Positions 8,653 to 18,029 are shown, numbered from the stretch's first letter. The stretch is 64,000 nucleotides of DNA from Mesorhizobium qingshengii (GCF_900103325.1 NZ_FMXM01000024.1:41344-105343), one strand, 5' to 3'. Translations and numbers: made by a program. Notes: generated by a model from the letters alone, not told the origin.

Positions 8653-8914
8653 GATGTGCCTCCGTGCGGTAGAAGACCGCGCCTGTCGCGGCCTGACGGC
8701 GCACCCTTGCCGCGCGCCGGTCCCGGCGGGCACCGCGAGCGAAGCCGAGCGGCCGAAGCGAAGCGGAGGACGGCAGCGCCGTTGCGGACGGGGCCGCGTG
8801 TGGCGGGTCGCTTCTCGGGCAGGCCGCGGGGGCGGTCCCTCCGACCGCGGCGGCACCTCACGACCTCGACCTTCGTCGACGCGCGAGACCGCAAACCCTT
8901 CGGGACTGATCACC

Positions 8915-9964
8915 TCATGCGCACGGCAGATGAATCCGAACATCCTCCGGGACAAACTGTTCCTGCAGCCATGCCGCGAGATGATTGGGCCCCAGCCGCC
9001 GGAGGTCTTCATTGAAGTCGCCGAGCTGCGGGCGAAGCACGAGCGCGACGACGCCGGCCTCACCTGCTCGCCGGCTCAGTCGCTCTATACCGTGCCGGCC
9101 GGCCGCGTCCGCGTCGGCCGCGATATAGAGCCGCTCGCAGCCGGGCGGGAAAGTCGTGGCTGCCAGGTGATTGGCGGAGGTTGCCGCGACCACCGGCAGG
9201 GTCGGGAACACCGTGCGCAGCGACGCCATCGTCTCGAGGCCTTCGCCGGCGGCCATGACCGGAATGGCCACACCGGGTTCAAACCCCAAGCGGATGCCGT
9301 TGCCGAGAACATTGCCCATCGATCGACGGGGAGCGGCGACAAGCGCCTTGCCATAGCCGTCCGGCTCCAGCCAGGTGCGCTGGACGCCGGTCAAAAGACC
9401 GTCGAGGTCAGTAATGGCGGCGATCAGCGCTGGCAGGGCGACCATTTCGCCGGTCGCGAAGTCTCGATAGTAGCAGTTCGGGTGGAAGCGCAGCGCTCGC
9501 TCGCGGGCGGAGAGGACAATGTCGCGGTGACGCAGATACTGCTCCGCAAGAGTGCCGCCGAGAGGTTTCGCCATGGCGAACAGGCGATGGGCGGCGCTGG
9601 GAGAGCCCGATGCTGCAGGCCGGTCTCGCTGCGTAATCGAGGGTGCAGGTCGTGGCAGGCTGAGGAAGCGCCGCGCCTCGTCGGCGACATCGCGAAACGC
9701 AGAGAGCCCGCAGCTGTGCTGAATGACGTCGAGCAGATCACCGAATTCCCCGGTCGCCTCGTCCGTCCATTTGCCAGCCGCTCTCTTGCCGCTTTCCGAC
9801 CCCCTGAGGCGGACATGCATGGAACGGCCAGGCGCGTTGTGGACATCGCCGACTACCCAGTAATTGCCCTGGCGACGCCCGCTCGAAAGATACGCGCGGC
9901 ACACCGCCTCAGCGTCTCGAGCGAGACGCCACGCGAGGTCGGAGGCCAAACCTCTGCTGCCCAT
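8915..9964 (-). CDS. Toprim-domain primase-like protein (DUF7146/Toprim_3)
   Basis: A 349-aa protein. The N-terminal region (residues 1-110; NYWVVGDVHNAPGRSMHVRL) matches the primase-associated domain found before Toprim in plasmid proteins. The C-terminal Toprim part carries VMAAGEGLETMASL (glutamate motif) and LYIAADADAAGRHGIERL (DxD motif). Such proteins are thought to prime DNA synthesis in the recipient or during element replication. An inverted repeat GCTGCC / GGCAGC (9982-9987 and 10001-10006) lies upstream of its start. Confidence 0.82.
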   Translation of the reverse strand: MGSRGLASDLAWRLARDAEAVCRAYLSSGRRQGNYWVVGDVHNAPGRSMHVRLRGSESGKRAAGKWTDEATGEFGDLLDVIQHSCGLSAFRDVADEARRFLSLPRPAPSITQRDRPAASGSPSAAHRLFAMAKPLGGTLAEQYLRHRDIVLSARERALRFHPNCYYRDFATGEMVALPALIAAITDLDGLLTGVQRTWLEPDGYGKALVAAPRRSMGNVLGNGIRLGFEPGVAIPVMAAGEGLETMASLRTVFPTLPVVAATSANHLAATTFPPGCERLYIAADADAAGRHGIERLSRRAGEAGVVALVLRPQLGDFNEDLRRLGPNHLAAWLQEQFVPEDVRIHLPCA

Positions 9965-10323
9965 GATGCTCTCTCCTTCATGCTGCCGTACGGTCGGTCA
10001 GGCAGCGGCGGTGTGATCGGTTCGTCCGGTCGCCGATGCGGCAAGCGATGCGGCCGCGTTGGGCGTGGCGCGAGCCGTCGTGACGAAGCTCATGGGAAAT
10101 CCTCTCCGACAGCGAGGGAGCCCCGTCGACACACTCTCTGCCCATGCCGGCCGAGCCGCACACTTCCGGGCCCGGCTCTTCCGGCGGGATGCCATCGCAC
10201 GACCGAACGGCGGCACGACATCCCTGACGTATGTCCCTATGCGAATAGTGGTTGCGTCAGCGCCAAACTGGTGAGTCAATATGCGGACGGGGATGCGGCA
10301 AAGGCCCGGAGCAAGCGGAGGCG
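9965..10323. other. Intergenic region between divergent Toprim and DUF1173 genes
   Basis: About 360 bp with no convincing gene. It contains the GCTGCC-N13-GGCAGC hairpin next to the Toprim gene and should hold promoters for both flanking genes. No clear -35/-10 pair was identified by eye. Confidence 0.5.
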
Positions 10324-11523
10324 ATGCGACGATACAGGATCGGCAGCGAAATCTTTGACGAGAATGCCGCAGCGTTGCAGCTGGCTCTTCACGAGGCGTA
10401 TGCGCGAAAGCAGCGGCCGCTTTGCCAATGCAAGGAGCCGGAGATCATGATGTACATCGCCCGGTTGGGCGAGCAGTACGTCGTCAAACGCATGCCGCTG
10501 ACGGGCGGGGATCACGATCCGGCCTGCGAGTCTTACGAACCGCCTTACGAGCTGTCAGGGCTTGGTGCTCTGGTTGGCAACGCGATTCAATTGGAACCCG
10601 CGACAGGCATGGCCACGCTGAAGCTTGATTTCAGTCTGGCGAAGACGGGAGGCCGAGCAGCGCCAATCTCGTTGGGAAACAGCTCGCACCCCGTCGAAGG
10701 TGCGGCCAGAAAACTGAGCCTGAAGGGACTGCTCCACTATTTGTGGCATGAGGCCGGGCTGACGAAATGGACATCCAACTGGGCCGGCAAAAGGCATTGG
10801 TGGAACATTCGGTGGCACCTCCTCGAGACGGCAAAACAGATGATCGTCAAGGGGGCGCCACTCGCTGACATACTGTTCGTGCCGGAGCCATTCCGCTCGT
10901 CGAACAAGGCAGCGATCGAGCAACGCCGCGCCGCGGCGCTGGCGGCCGCCTCGCCCCGCAGGAACGGACCGAGAAAGCTGATGGTGTTGGTTGGCGAGGT
11001 GAAGGAATTCATGGCGACGCGATCGGGTCAGAAGCTGATCATCAAGCATATGCCGGGCTTCGTCTTCCTCGTCGACGACGGCCTCAATGGTCGTCTTCAG
11101 GTGCGCTTCAGGAATGAGATATTGCTATGGAACGCCGATGACACCGCGCACCTGATCGCAATCGCCACGTTCGCGCTCGATTCCGTCGGCTTGGCGGTCG
11201 TCGAGGAAATCGCACTGATGGTGGTGGCTCCGAACTGGGTACCCTATGAGACGGTCTCGGAAAGAAAGCTCGTCAACGCACTGGCAAAGCTACGAGAGCA
11301 AAGCACCAAGTGCTTGCGCTACAATTTGGCCCCTGACGAACCGATCGCTGCGGCATTGTTCCCGCGGCGCCAGCCAAGGCCGGTGGCGCTTTACATAGTT
11401 CCGGCAGGTACGGGTCCTGAGTTCGAGACGGCGCTGGATCACATGATCAGAACGCGACCGGAACTGGACGCCTGGATTTGGCGGGTTGGTGACGAAGAGA
11501 TGCCGTCGCTGCCGCTGCGATAG
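10324..11523 (+). CDS. DUF1173 family protein
   Basis: A 399-aa protein from the ATG at 10324, with GCGGAGG upstream. The first 60 residues contain a Cys/His set (LCQCKEPEIMMYIARLG...DHDPACESYEPP), a putative metal site. The region LHYLWHEAGLTKWTSNWAGKRHWWNIRWHL is characteristic of DUF1173. Family members are encoded near ParB, ArdC and Toprim genes in alphaproteobacterial mobile elements; function is unknown. It is the only plus-strand gene between 5.9 and 15 kb. Confidence 0.82.
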   Translation: MRRYRIGSEIFDENAAALQLALHEAYARKQRPLCQCKEPEIMMYIARLGEQYVVKRMPLTGGDHDPACESYEPPYELSGLGALVGNAIQLEPATGMATLKLDFSLAKTGGRAAPISLGNSSHPVEGAARKLSLKGLLHYLWHEAGLTKWTSNWAGKRHWWNIRWHLLETAKQMIVKGAPLADILFVPEPFRSSNKAAIEQRRAAALAAASPRRNGPRKLMVLVGEVKEFMATRSGQKLIIKHMPGFVFLVDDGLNGRLQVRFRNEILLWNADDTAHLIAIATFALDSVGLAVVEEIALMVVAPNWVPYETVSERKLVNALAKLREQSTKCLRYNLAPDEPIAAALFPRRQPRPVALYIVPAGTGPEFETALDHMIRTRPELDAWIWRVGDEEMPSLPLR

Positions 11524-11576
11524 TCGATGGCGGAGCCCGACAGTGTCGCCGAGCTCCGTTTTCCGACACCTGGTCG

Positions 11577-13644
11577 CTATTCGGCGGCTTCGACCACCGT
11601 GTCGGCGCCCTCATCGTCACCGGCGAGAAACGCCGGAAATTCCGAGCTCCCCGCTTCTACGCCAATGGGCTCTTGAACTGCAGACAGCTCTTGACCGGGC
11701 ATGCGCAGCGGTTCTGGCAGCCAGTTGGAGCCATCGAGAAGCCGTGCCGCCTCGCGCGCCATATCCTGTTTCTTCAGGTGATCAATCAATTGTGCCGACT
11801 GCTCACCCTTCACGTCTCGAACGGCTTCGAGAATGCGTGCCTTGGTCACGCGCCCAAGGTAGTTGTCGAACGTCGGTGTCCATCCGGCCGCAACCATGTC
11901 GAAGCCGATCGACCGTGCCAACTGGTCTGCGTGCGCGAGCGCGCGGCCGCCTGTTCCACGGCTCCATGACGGCATTCACCGACAAAGAGACGCAATGCGC
12001 GAAAAGTGCCTGTCGGCTGGCGTCATCGAGACCGATCAGGAATTCCCACAGCTCGGTCTCATCTTTCGGAAGATCGCGTCGCCAGGCTTCCTGCCGCTCG
12101 TCAATTTCCTTCGCCCAGACCGTGTCGGCAAGGCCCTGCGTCTGCGGGAAGTTGGCACTCTTGAGACTTAGCTCGAGCGACGTGTCTGACGCGAAGTGAT
12201 AAAATACCTGCAGAACATAAGCGTGGAGCGCCGCGACAAACGCGGCGACCGGATCGTTGGCGAGCGCATTGCGCAGCGCCAGGGTGCGCTGCGCGGTGAG
12301 ATCGAGCACCAGCCGATCTGGCAGAGGACGAATGTTATCTTCTTCCTCGGGCACAGCCCCGTCTGTCGATTGGCCATTGACGACAACGCCGGCGGAATGG
12401 TCGCCAATCACTTCATCGACAACGCCGTCCTTATCAGGTTCTGTCCCGGGGCCACTGGTGCCTTGGTCATCCTCAGGGCGGATGAAGCCACGTTCAATGC
12501 GCAGCGTCCCGTCCGAGTCGAGCATGACGAAGACGCCGGCGCGCGCAATCTCGTCCGGATTGTAGACGTGGGGTCGATCATTCAACGCGTCGAGTTCACC
12601 GCCAAGCTGCTCGAGCTTCCTTTCGACATCGGCATCATAGTCGGTCGCTTCGGCGTATTCGGCGTCGAGTTGGTCGTACTCAGCCCGCAACGCGCAATGG
12701 CGCGCCAACTCTTCCGCCGACAGTTCCTTGGGTTGACCATGGATGCGGCGCATACCGGCAGTGTGGCCGTAGGCAAAGTCGATCGCACCCTCGACCCACT
12801 TCCAGCCCTCCGCCTTCAAGGCAACGGTGTCGCTTTTCAGCTTTTCGAAGGCGAGTTGCTCAAGAAGCGCAGGATCCTGATACCATCCCCCGCGGTCCTG
12901 CTCGAAGAGGTCGCGCAGGATGTCGCCCCCGGCTCGTTCATAGGCCTCCGCACCGACGTAGACGGCACGCCGATCGTCGGCTCGGATCGCAGTTTCGGTT
13001 AGCAGGCGTTTGATGTAGTAGGGCTCGCGCACATGCGACTGGGATATCGTCGCCCAGACCTGTTCCTGGCGGGCATGATCATTGTTGATCGAGAACGCCA
13101 TCACCTGCTCAAGCTTCATCTCATCCCCAGCATAAAGATCGAGGAGTTTGGGGGACACCGATGCCAATCGCAGCCGTTGCTTTACGGTCGCGGTGCCGAC
13201 GAAGAAGCGCGCGGCGATCTCCTCTTCACTGAGCCCTTGGTCGCGCAAAGTCTGAAAAGCGCGGAACTGGTCCAGTGGATGGAGAGATTGGCGCTGAACG
13301 TTCTCGGCAAGCGAGTCTTCTTCTTCGGACGTCGTCGCCGTACTGACGATACAAGGCACCGGTTCGGTCCTTGCCAGCTTCTTCTGCTTCACAAGCAGTT
13401 CGAGTGCGCGGAAACGACGCCCGCCTGCCGGTACCTTGTACATGCCGGTCGCCTCGCCGTTCGCATCAAGGACCGGCCGGACGTTTAGACTTGCGATAAG
13501 TCCGCGATGGGCGATGTCGGCGGCAAGATCCTCGATCGATACGCCTGCCTTGACCTGGCGGACGTTGGCTTGCGATAGCTGCAGTTTCTCGAAGGGAATG
13601 TTTTGCGCGGCGCTCAGAGTAATCTTCTGATTGGTCTTGGCCAT
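11577..13644 (-). pseudogene. parB: ParB/RepB-like partition protein gene with a frameshift
   Basis: From the ATG at 13644 the frame encodes the ParB nuclease/CTPase-like N-terminal domain (PAGGRRFRALELL, ENVQRQSLHPLDQFRAF), the HTH (LSEEEIAARFFVGTATVKQRLRLA) and a long variable C-terminal part. It continues to residues NAVMEPWNRRPRA near 11945. The natural continuation (ALAHADQLARSIGFDMVAAGWTP to VVEAAE, stop at 11577) is in another frame. Restoring one GC dinucleotide in the short GC tract around 11938-11947 joins both parts. As read, the gene makes a protein with an aberrant tail ending at 11803. The first 560 residues are intact, so partial function is possible. Confidence 0.8.
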
Positions 13645-13659
13645 ATCCGTGGTCTCCGA

Positions 13660-13703
13660 GACGGGCCGGCCGGAGCCTCTCTCCGGACCTCCAAACCCGT
13701 CAC
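13660..13703 (-). repeat. Leader hairpin repeat A, 15 nt before the parB start
   Basis: GACGGG (13660-13665) pairs with CCCGTC (13696-13701) around an inner pair of GGAG/CTCC-type bases. The 44-bp unit is about 80% identical to the unit at 14707-14749 and sits at the same 15-nt distance from the next start codon. A regulatory RNA hairpin or operator is inferred. Confidence 0.55.
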
Positions 13704-13804
13704 GGAACACCCGCCCCCCCTCTTCCTCCACCGACACGCCAGTCGGACTGTCGAGCAGCAATCCTGGGTCCCGCCGTACGCCCTCGCGCGCCCCTGCTTA
13801 CCCT

Positions 13805-14692
13805 CTAGGAGGGCGTTTTCGGCTGTCGGGAATGCATCCAGTCCGCTACTTGTTGGGCCTTGCTTGCAGCGGCAAAAATAGCTTTCGGATCACTCTTGAT
13901 AACCTCCAGCCACGAGGCGATGTAGGCAGCGTGGTCAGGGCGAGGATGATGGGCAATGGCAAGGTCGGCGAGGATCAGGCCACTAAGAAGTTCGACGATG
14001 ATTTCTTCTTGGGCATAGGCGGCGGAGCCGAAGCGACCAGTTAGATCCCGATCCAGTCGATGTTTCGCCCCCGACGCATGACCGCTCTCATGGATCCAGA
14101 CACCATAGAACGATGTGGCATCGCTGAACTGGGAAATGACCGGCATCAGGACAGTGTCCGTCCAAGGCTGGTAGCAAGCATCGGAACCGCCGAAAACCGT
14201 CTTGATCCCGAGATTGGTCAGGAAAATTTCGGCCTTGGCATGCCGCGCGGCGTCAGAGAGCGGCGGCGCTGCCGGCTCGACGTCGTAGCCGTCGACCTGT
14301 GCGACGTTGAAGACCGAAAAGGCTCTGCCGAACATTCTGCGACGCGCTCGGATGGTGTCATCCGCATCCTTGTCCTCGCAGCCGATTGTGGACGGCTCCT
14401 TCCACAGAATGACCGTAGTCGCTTTCTCACCCCTTCGGACCTGGGCTCCGACCGCTTCAAATTGGCGGTAGGTACCCCATTGGCCCTGTGCAAAGCCTGC
14501 GCGAACGGCGGCAGCCCAAAGCGCCAGCGTATTGATGCCGCGATACCGGCGCCCGGTAGCTATATTGGTCGGGCGCGCGGCAGCGGCGCCGTCGTGGTGC
14601 CATGGCATTTTCCACTCCCCGGCGCCCGCTTCGATAGCGGCGACGATCTCGTTGGTAATGCGCACATAGACATCAGCGCGTTGCTCCTTCAT
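13805..14692 (-). CDS. ardC: ArdC-like antirestriction protein (ssDNA-binding N-terminus plus zincin)
   Basis: A 295-aa protein from the ATG at 14692. The N-terminal domain (MKEQRADVYVRITNEIVAAIEAGAGEWKMPWH...RYRGINTLAL) is the ArdC single-strand DNA-binding domain. The C-terminal domain is a zincin-like metallopeptidase with HESGH followed by GAKHRLDRDLTGRFGSAAYAQEEIIVEL, supplying the downstream glutamate. ArdC proteins protect incoming plasmid or ICE DNA from host restriction. It shares a leader hairpin with parB, suggesting common control. Confidence 0.88.
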   Translation of the reverse strand: MKEQRADVYVRITNEIVAAIEAGAGEWKMPWHHDGAAAARPTNIATGRRYRGINTLALWAAAVRAGFAQGQWGTYRQFEAVGAQVRRGEKATTVILWKEPSTIGCEDKDADDTIRARRRMFGRAFSVFNVAQVDGYDVEPAAPPLSDAARHAKAEIFLTNLGIKTVFGGSDACYQPWTDTVLMPVISQFSDATSFYGVWIHESGHASGAKHRLDRDLTGRFGSAAYAQEEIIVELLSGLILADLAIAHHPRPDHAAYIASWLEVIKSDPKAIFAAASKAQQVADWMHSRQPKTPS

Positions 14693-14706
14693 GGTCGGAC
14701 CTCCAT

Positions 14707-14749
14707 GACGGGCGGCCGCGAGACTCTCCGCAGCCTCCAAACCCGTCAC
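14707..14749 (-). repeat. Leader hairpin repeat B, upstream of ardC
   Basis: GACGGG (14707-14712) and CCCGTC (14742-14747) bracket the unit, and CCTCCAAACCCGTCAC is identical in both copies. It starts 15 nt before the ardC start codon, exactly as in the parB copy at 13660-13703. Confidence 0.55.
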
Positions 14750-15143
14750 AGCTCCCACCGCCGCCCTCTCCCGCTGGCACTTCAGCCGCCGGCAGGGCCG
14801 GATCGGACGCGGCCTCTGCGCCCCAACAGCACTACTGCTTCGCAATCAGTGCCGGCAGAATCGAGACGTTTCATCCGCTTGGCAGAGCAACAATGTCTGT
14901 TACGGGAGGAGGTGCAGCGGGTTGGATTGATGAAGCATTCCGGAAGAACAAAACCCGTCCTGGTTCGCCAAGGTCGCGAGGCGAATGACCTCAGCGAAAC
15001 TCGATGTAGGGTACTCTATTCGCTTTCCTTCACGCCCAGAGCAATCAAGGACGCGCTCGACGATGAACGCAAGCAGGCGCGACAAGAAGAAGGCCCCGCT
15101 CTAGACGCCGATCTTGTGGTCAGGCTCCGAGCGGTGATTCGCG
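14750..15143. other. About 390 bp without a recognisable gene
   Basis: Only short open frames without family resemblance are present. It is the junction between the mobilisation block and the VapC-type toxin-antitoxin remnant and may contain the ardC promoter. Confidence 0.5.
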
Positions 15144-15512
15144 CTAAATGCGACGGACAGGCGCCGGATACTGCGCGACCAGATCGTCGACAGTCAGCAA
15201 GGTAATGCCTTCCACAATCGACTGAGCAATCAAGATCCGGTCGAAGGGATCTTTGTGAATGGCGGGAAGCCACTCCGCGGCTATGGCATGCTCGTTTGTG
15301 ATAGGCAGCTCAAAATAGCCGTTGTCGATCAGGCCCCGGCGCAAAAGACGCGCATCGGCCGTAAAGTCAGCGCGGCCCAGTCTCCGTTTGATCGCAATCT
15401 CCAAAAGGCTTGCAGCGCAGAATGGCATTCTGGATTACCGCGCGGTGGGCGGGAGCTTGTCAGGCTCGCCCGCCGCCCAGAGCAGAAGATGGGTATCAAG
15501 CAGAAGTTTCAT
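15144..15512 (-). pseudogene. PIN-domain (VapC-type) toxin gene with an in-frame stop
   Basis: The frame starts at the ATG at 15512, which overlaps the antitoxin stop (ATGA), with MKLLLDTHLLLWAAGEPDKLPPTAR, the PIN start carrying the first catalytic Asp (DTHLLLW). Codon 26 is TAA (15437-15435). The same frame then continues with FCAASLLEIAIKRRLGRADF to DPFDRILIAQSIVEGITLLTVDD, the rest of the PIN domain with its acidic residues. About six residues seem to be missing around the stop. It is probably an inactivated toxin; re-initiation at the ATG at 15428 would lack the first catalytic Asp. Confidence 0.75.
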
Positions 15513-15754
15513 GCGCCGCCGCTAAACAACTTCTCAATTTCCTCGGCAGCCATGCGATCAAAATCGTCCGGGACGGAAAACTGCCCGGCCATAAACCCGA
15601 CGCGATGCATTTCCCCGGCGGTAGGAGCATCTATCGCGACGACCTTCACCATCGGCCTGCCTGATTTGGCGATAATGAAAGATTCGCCCTTGGCCGCCTT
15701 ATCGATAAGGCGTGACAGATGCGTCTCGGCCTCGTGAATATTGACGGTCTGCAT
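15509..15754 (-). CDS. Phd/YefM-type antitoxin
   Basis: An 81-aa protein. The start MQTVNIHEAETHLSRLIDKAAKGESFIIAKSGRPMVKVV is the Phd/YefM DNA-binding domain, and the acidic C-terminus (PDDFDRMAAEEIEKLF) is the toxin-binding tail. The ATG at 15754 is chosen because GGAG lies 6 nt upstream; an earlier ATG at 15766 is possible. It is coupled to the PIN toxin gene by an ATGA overlap. The toxin is broken, so the antitoxin is now orphaned. A degenerate fragment of the same gene type lies at 26395-26463. Confidence 0.82.
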   Translation of the reverse strand: MQTVNIHEAETHLSRLIDKAAKGESFIIAKSGRPMVKVVAIDAPTAGEMHRVGFMAGQFSVPDDFDRMAAEEIEKLFSGGA

Positions 15755-15766
15755 TGCGGTCTCCAT

Positions 15767-16463
15767 GACTTAGTCCATGCAACTTGGTCTACTCGTGCGT
15801 GATCTTCAAGGCCATCTGCCGAAGAGGTTGAAGGCCCGTCCGGTGGAGCCCTCCGGCCTTGTTCTCAGCCCCGGTTTGGGCGGGACGCGCATTGCGAAGC
15901 GCTCCCAGCTTTCGTCTTGCGGTCGCCTTCAACTGTGGCGAGACCACGGTTGGCATCGAGCCGATCGCCGAGAAAGACCCGTGTGAGCTCGCTGTCCACC
16001 ACAGTCGCTGGACATCCCTTTTGTCTTTCTTCCTTTCGGACGGTTCCGCCATGGTCACAGCCCATACAGCCGAAAGGTCGATCGTCCGGACGGTTCGCGC
16101 ACGGCGTCGAATGCCTGCAAACGTTCAAACAAGCGGCGCGGCTCAAACCGCGACAGGTTGGTCGCAAGCGAGCCGGAAACCGCGTCTTCGTCGAGACGCG
16201 CTTACCCTGCCCGAGGAAACCGAAATGTAGCTTAACTGCATGTCTCAGCGTTCACGCATCAGTCGCTCTGAGCGCTCCTCCGTGTTAACGGTTCCGAAAC
16301 CATATCGTTAGGCAAGATCTATCTAATATTGATGATCTAAATCAGCTCATGTATCCTAATTGTGCATATTTTTCATTTTTGACGTTGTTACCATACGACG
16401 CCATATGCGCCTTCGAAATCGTTATAGAAACTTGACGGCACCGCTGCCGTTGGAGCCAGTCGT
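15767..16463. other. About 700 bp with no confident gene; AT-rich promoter region at its right end
   Basis: Between 15780 and 16250 short open frames occur on both strands but none resembles a known family. From about 16290 to 16440 the sequence becomes clearly AT-richer than its surroundings, as expected upstream of the RiPP operon. Confidence 0.5.
16379..16407 (+). promoter_or_regulatory. Candidate promoter of the RiPP operon
   Basis: TTGACG (16379-16384) and CATATG (16402-16407) are 17 bp apart in an AT-rich stretch. Transcription would start near 16414, giving a leader of about 50 nt before the radical SAM start codon at 16464. Confidence 0.4.
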
Positions 16464-17507
16464 ATGACCATCGGCCACGCACGCGCGTGCCCCGAAGTCC
16501 TGGGGCTATTGTTGACCTCCAAGTGCAACATTACGTGCAGGCACTGCTGTAACGATTCGCATCCCGCCAAATCGGAATCGGCATCGTTCGAGCGGACTTC
16601 CCGGTTGATCGACGAAGCCGCGGAGATTCCGTCGATCAGAGAAATCGGAATAAGCGGCGGCGAGCCGTTTCTCTATCTTAGGCTCTTAAAAGAGATCATC
16701 TCCTACGCCCGCACCTGCGGATATACGTGCTCCGTGACCACTAACGGGTTTTGGGGCGGCTCGCCAGGAGCGGGCCGGCAGTTGGATGAGCTAAGGGATG
16801 CAGGGCTTGGCGCCGTCAACATCAGCACCAGCCCGTTCCATCAGGAATTCCTGCCGCTGAGCAGGATTCTCGGCGCTGCAAAGACAGCACTGAGTGTCGG
16901 ACTGAAGGTAACCGTGAACATCGTCTCAACGTCTACTACCGAGATTGACGACGTCCGTGGCGCATTCGGTGACTTGGAAGACAGGGTGCGGTTTGTCGTC
17001 ATGCCCTGCTTGCCGGCTGGCCGCGCCTTGACGAGCGTGGAACAACAAGAATTCCCTGCGGATTTCACTTGGCCACTAGGCAACTGCCGGGAGCATTTCA
17101 AGAAGCTTGCAGTCGACCTTTCTGGCGATGTCTATCCGTGCTGTTCACCCGGGGGCTTTACCGAGCCGCTGCGGATGGGAAGCGCGCATCGCTCCACGCT
17201 TGGCGAGATCGTGAAGGCATCGGAGCAGAACAAGCTTCTCGCTGTCCTGGAATCCGTCGGGCCGGGTTTTTTCCTGCCTTTCCTGCGTCAGCAAGACATT
17301 GACGACGAGATTCCGGAACGTTTCAGCGATCAGTGTCATCTATGCCATTTCATGCTGTCTTCGCCGAAATACGCCGAGAAGGCCGCCAAGTGGGCGGAGT
17401 TGTTGGTGAGCGATCTGGCCACGCTTCCCGAAAGCGAGCGGCCGGCCGACAATTCAAGACTGGCAGGCTTGAAGGAATTCGGGGCGCAATCGGTGCTGCC
17501 CATCTAG
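16464..17507 (+). CDS. Radical SAM enzyme with SPASM-like C-terminus, RiPP maturase
   Basis: A 347-aa protein. The [4Fe-4S]/SAM cluster motif is C21-x3-C25-x2-C28 within SKCNITCRHCC, and GGEP lies at residues 65-68. The C-terminal part has further cysteines at C208, C226, C227, C291 and C294 (GNCREHF, VYPCCSPGG, QCHLCHF), a SPASM/twitch-like pattern holding an auxiliary cluster. Such enzymes usually modify side chains or backbone of ribosomal peptides, for example by thioether, C-C or epimerisation chemistry. It is first in the operon, 31 bp before precursor A1, so a role in peptide maturation is inferred. The exact reaction cannot be read from sequence. Confidence 0.82.
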   Translation: MTIGHARACPEVLGLLLTSKCNITCRHCCNDSHPAKSESASFERTSRLIDEAAEIPSIREIGISGGEPFLYLRLLKEIISYARTCGYTCSVTTNGFWGGSPGAGRQLDELRDAGLGAVNISTSPFHQEFLPLSRILGAAKTALSVGLKVTVNIVSTSTTEIDDVRGAFGDLEDRVRFVVMPCLPAGRALTSVEQQEFPADFTWPLGNCREHFKKLAVDLSGDVYPCCSPGGFTEPLRMGSAHRSTLGEIVKASEQNKLLAVLESVGPGFFLPFLRQQDIDDEIPERFSDQCHLCHFMLSSPKYAEKAAKWAELLVSDLATLPESERPADNSRLAGLKEFGAQSVLPI

Positions 17508-17538
17508 TGCAGTGCGGTCACTATCCGAGGAGGGAACG

Positions 17539-17769
17539 ATGTCGGATAAACGATCACCTGGAATGCTGTCACGACTGGGCCTATCGGCAACGGACCGCGA
17601 GAAAGTGGCCGAGGTGACCAGCGATCTGATCGCAATCCACGTCTACCGCGAGCTGCAAATCCGCAACGATCTGGCGAAAGTGGCGGGATGCTCGATTATC
17701 GGCAACTGCTCCAACGGAAGCTGCGACATCATCGGCAATTGTTCGTCATCTTCCAAGGACATGCTGTGA
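17539..17769 (+). CDS. RiPP precursor peptide A1 with two core repeats
   Basis: A 76-aa peptide with GAGGAGGG placed 4-5 nt before the ATG at 17539. The leader (residues 1-50) ends in a helical block REKVAEVTSDLIAIHVYRELQ and then VAG. The core has two tandem 11-residue repeats, CSIIGNCSNGS (51-61) and CDIIGNCSSSS (62-72), followed by KDML. Cys51, 57, 62 and 67 and the flanking Ser are candidate cyclodehydration sites for the YcaO enzyme. Leader and core both align with precursor A2 (18119-18325). The next open frame starts within its stop codon (TGATG). Confidence 0.8.
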   Translation: MSDKRSPGMLSRLGLSATDREKVAEVTSDLIAIHVYRELQIRNDLAKVAGCSIIGNCSNGSCDIIGNCSSSSKDML

Positions 17770-18029
17770 TGGAGGACAATTGGATGAGCGGCACACGCGC
17801 ACTGGTCGAGGAGAGCCTTTCGACCATCGAGATTGGTCGCCCTGGCGACGACAAGCTCGTCGATGTCCTGACGCAAATCATTGATGAGGAGGTCGCGCTG
17901 ATCGTGCGGCAGAATCTTGAGGATCGAAAACCGGCAACACCCGGGAAAAGAGAATCGCCAGGTCCACTGCCCGCCGTCGCTGCTCAGCGCGTGGGGTCGA
18001 AACCGGGGGGTCGAAAGCCGGGAAGCTGA
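17769..18029 (+). CDS. Small protein translationally coupled to precursor A1
   Basis: An 86-aa protein whose ATG shares the last base of the A1 stop codon. It contains no cysteine. Residues 10-52 (ALVEESLSTIEIGRPGDDKLVDVLTQIIDEEVALIVRQNLED) are helical and acidic, somewhat like the precursor leaders. The C-terminus (KPATPGKRESPG...GSKPGGRKPGS) is basic, Pro/Gly-rich and probably disordered. No family was recognised. It could be a leader-like chaperone, a self-protection factor, or a degenerate precursor without core. Tight coupling to A1 supports a role in the RiPP pathway. Confidence 0.55.
   Translation: MEDNWMSGTRALVEESLSTIEIGRPGDDKLVDVLTQIIDEEVALIVRQNLEDRKPATPGKRESPGPLPAVAAQRVGSKPGGRKPGS

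Noticed and set aside
15789..16167. Minus-strand frames of 89-100 codons upstream of the Phd antitoxin
   Set aside because: Composition is irregular, the frames overlap each other and none resembles a known protein.
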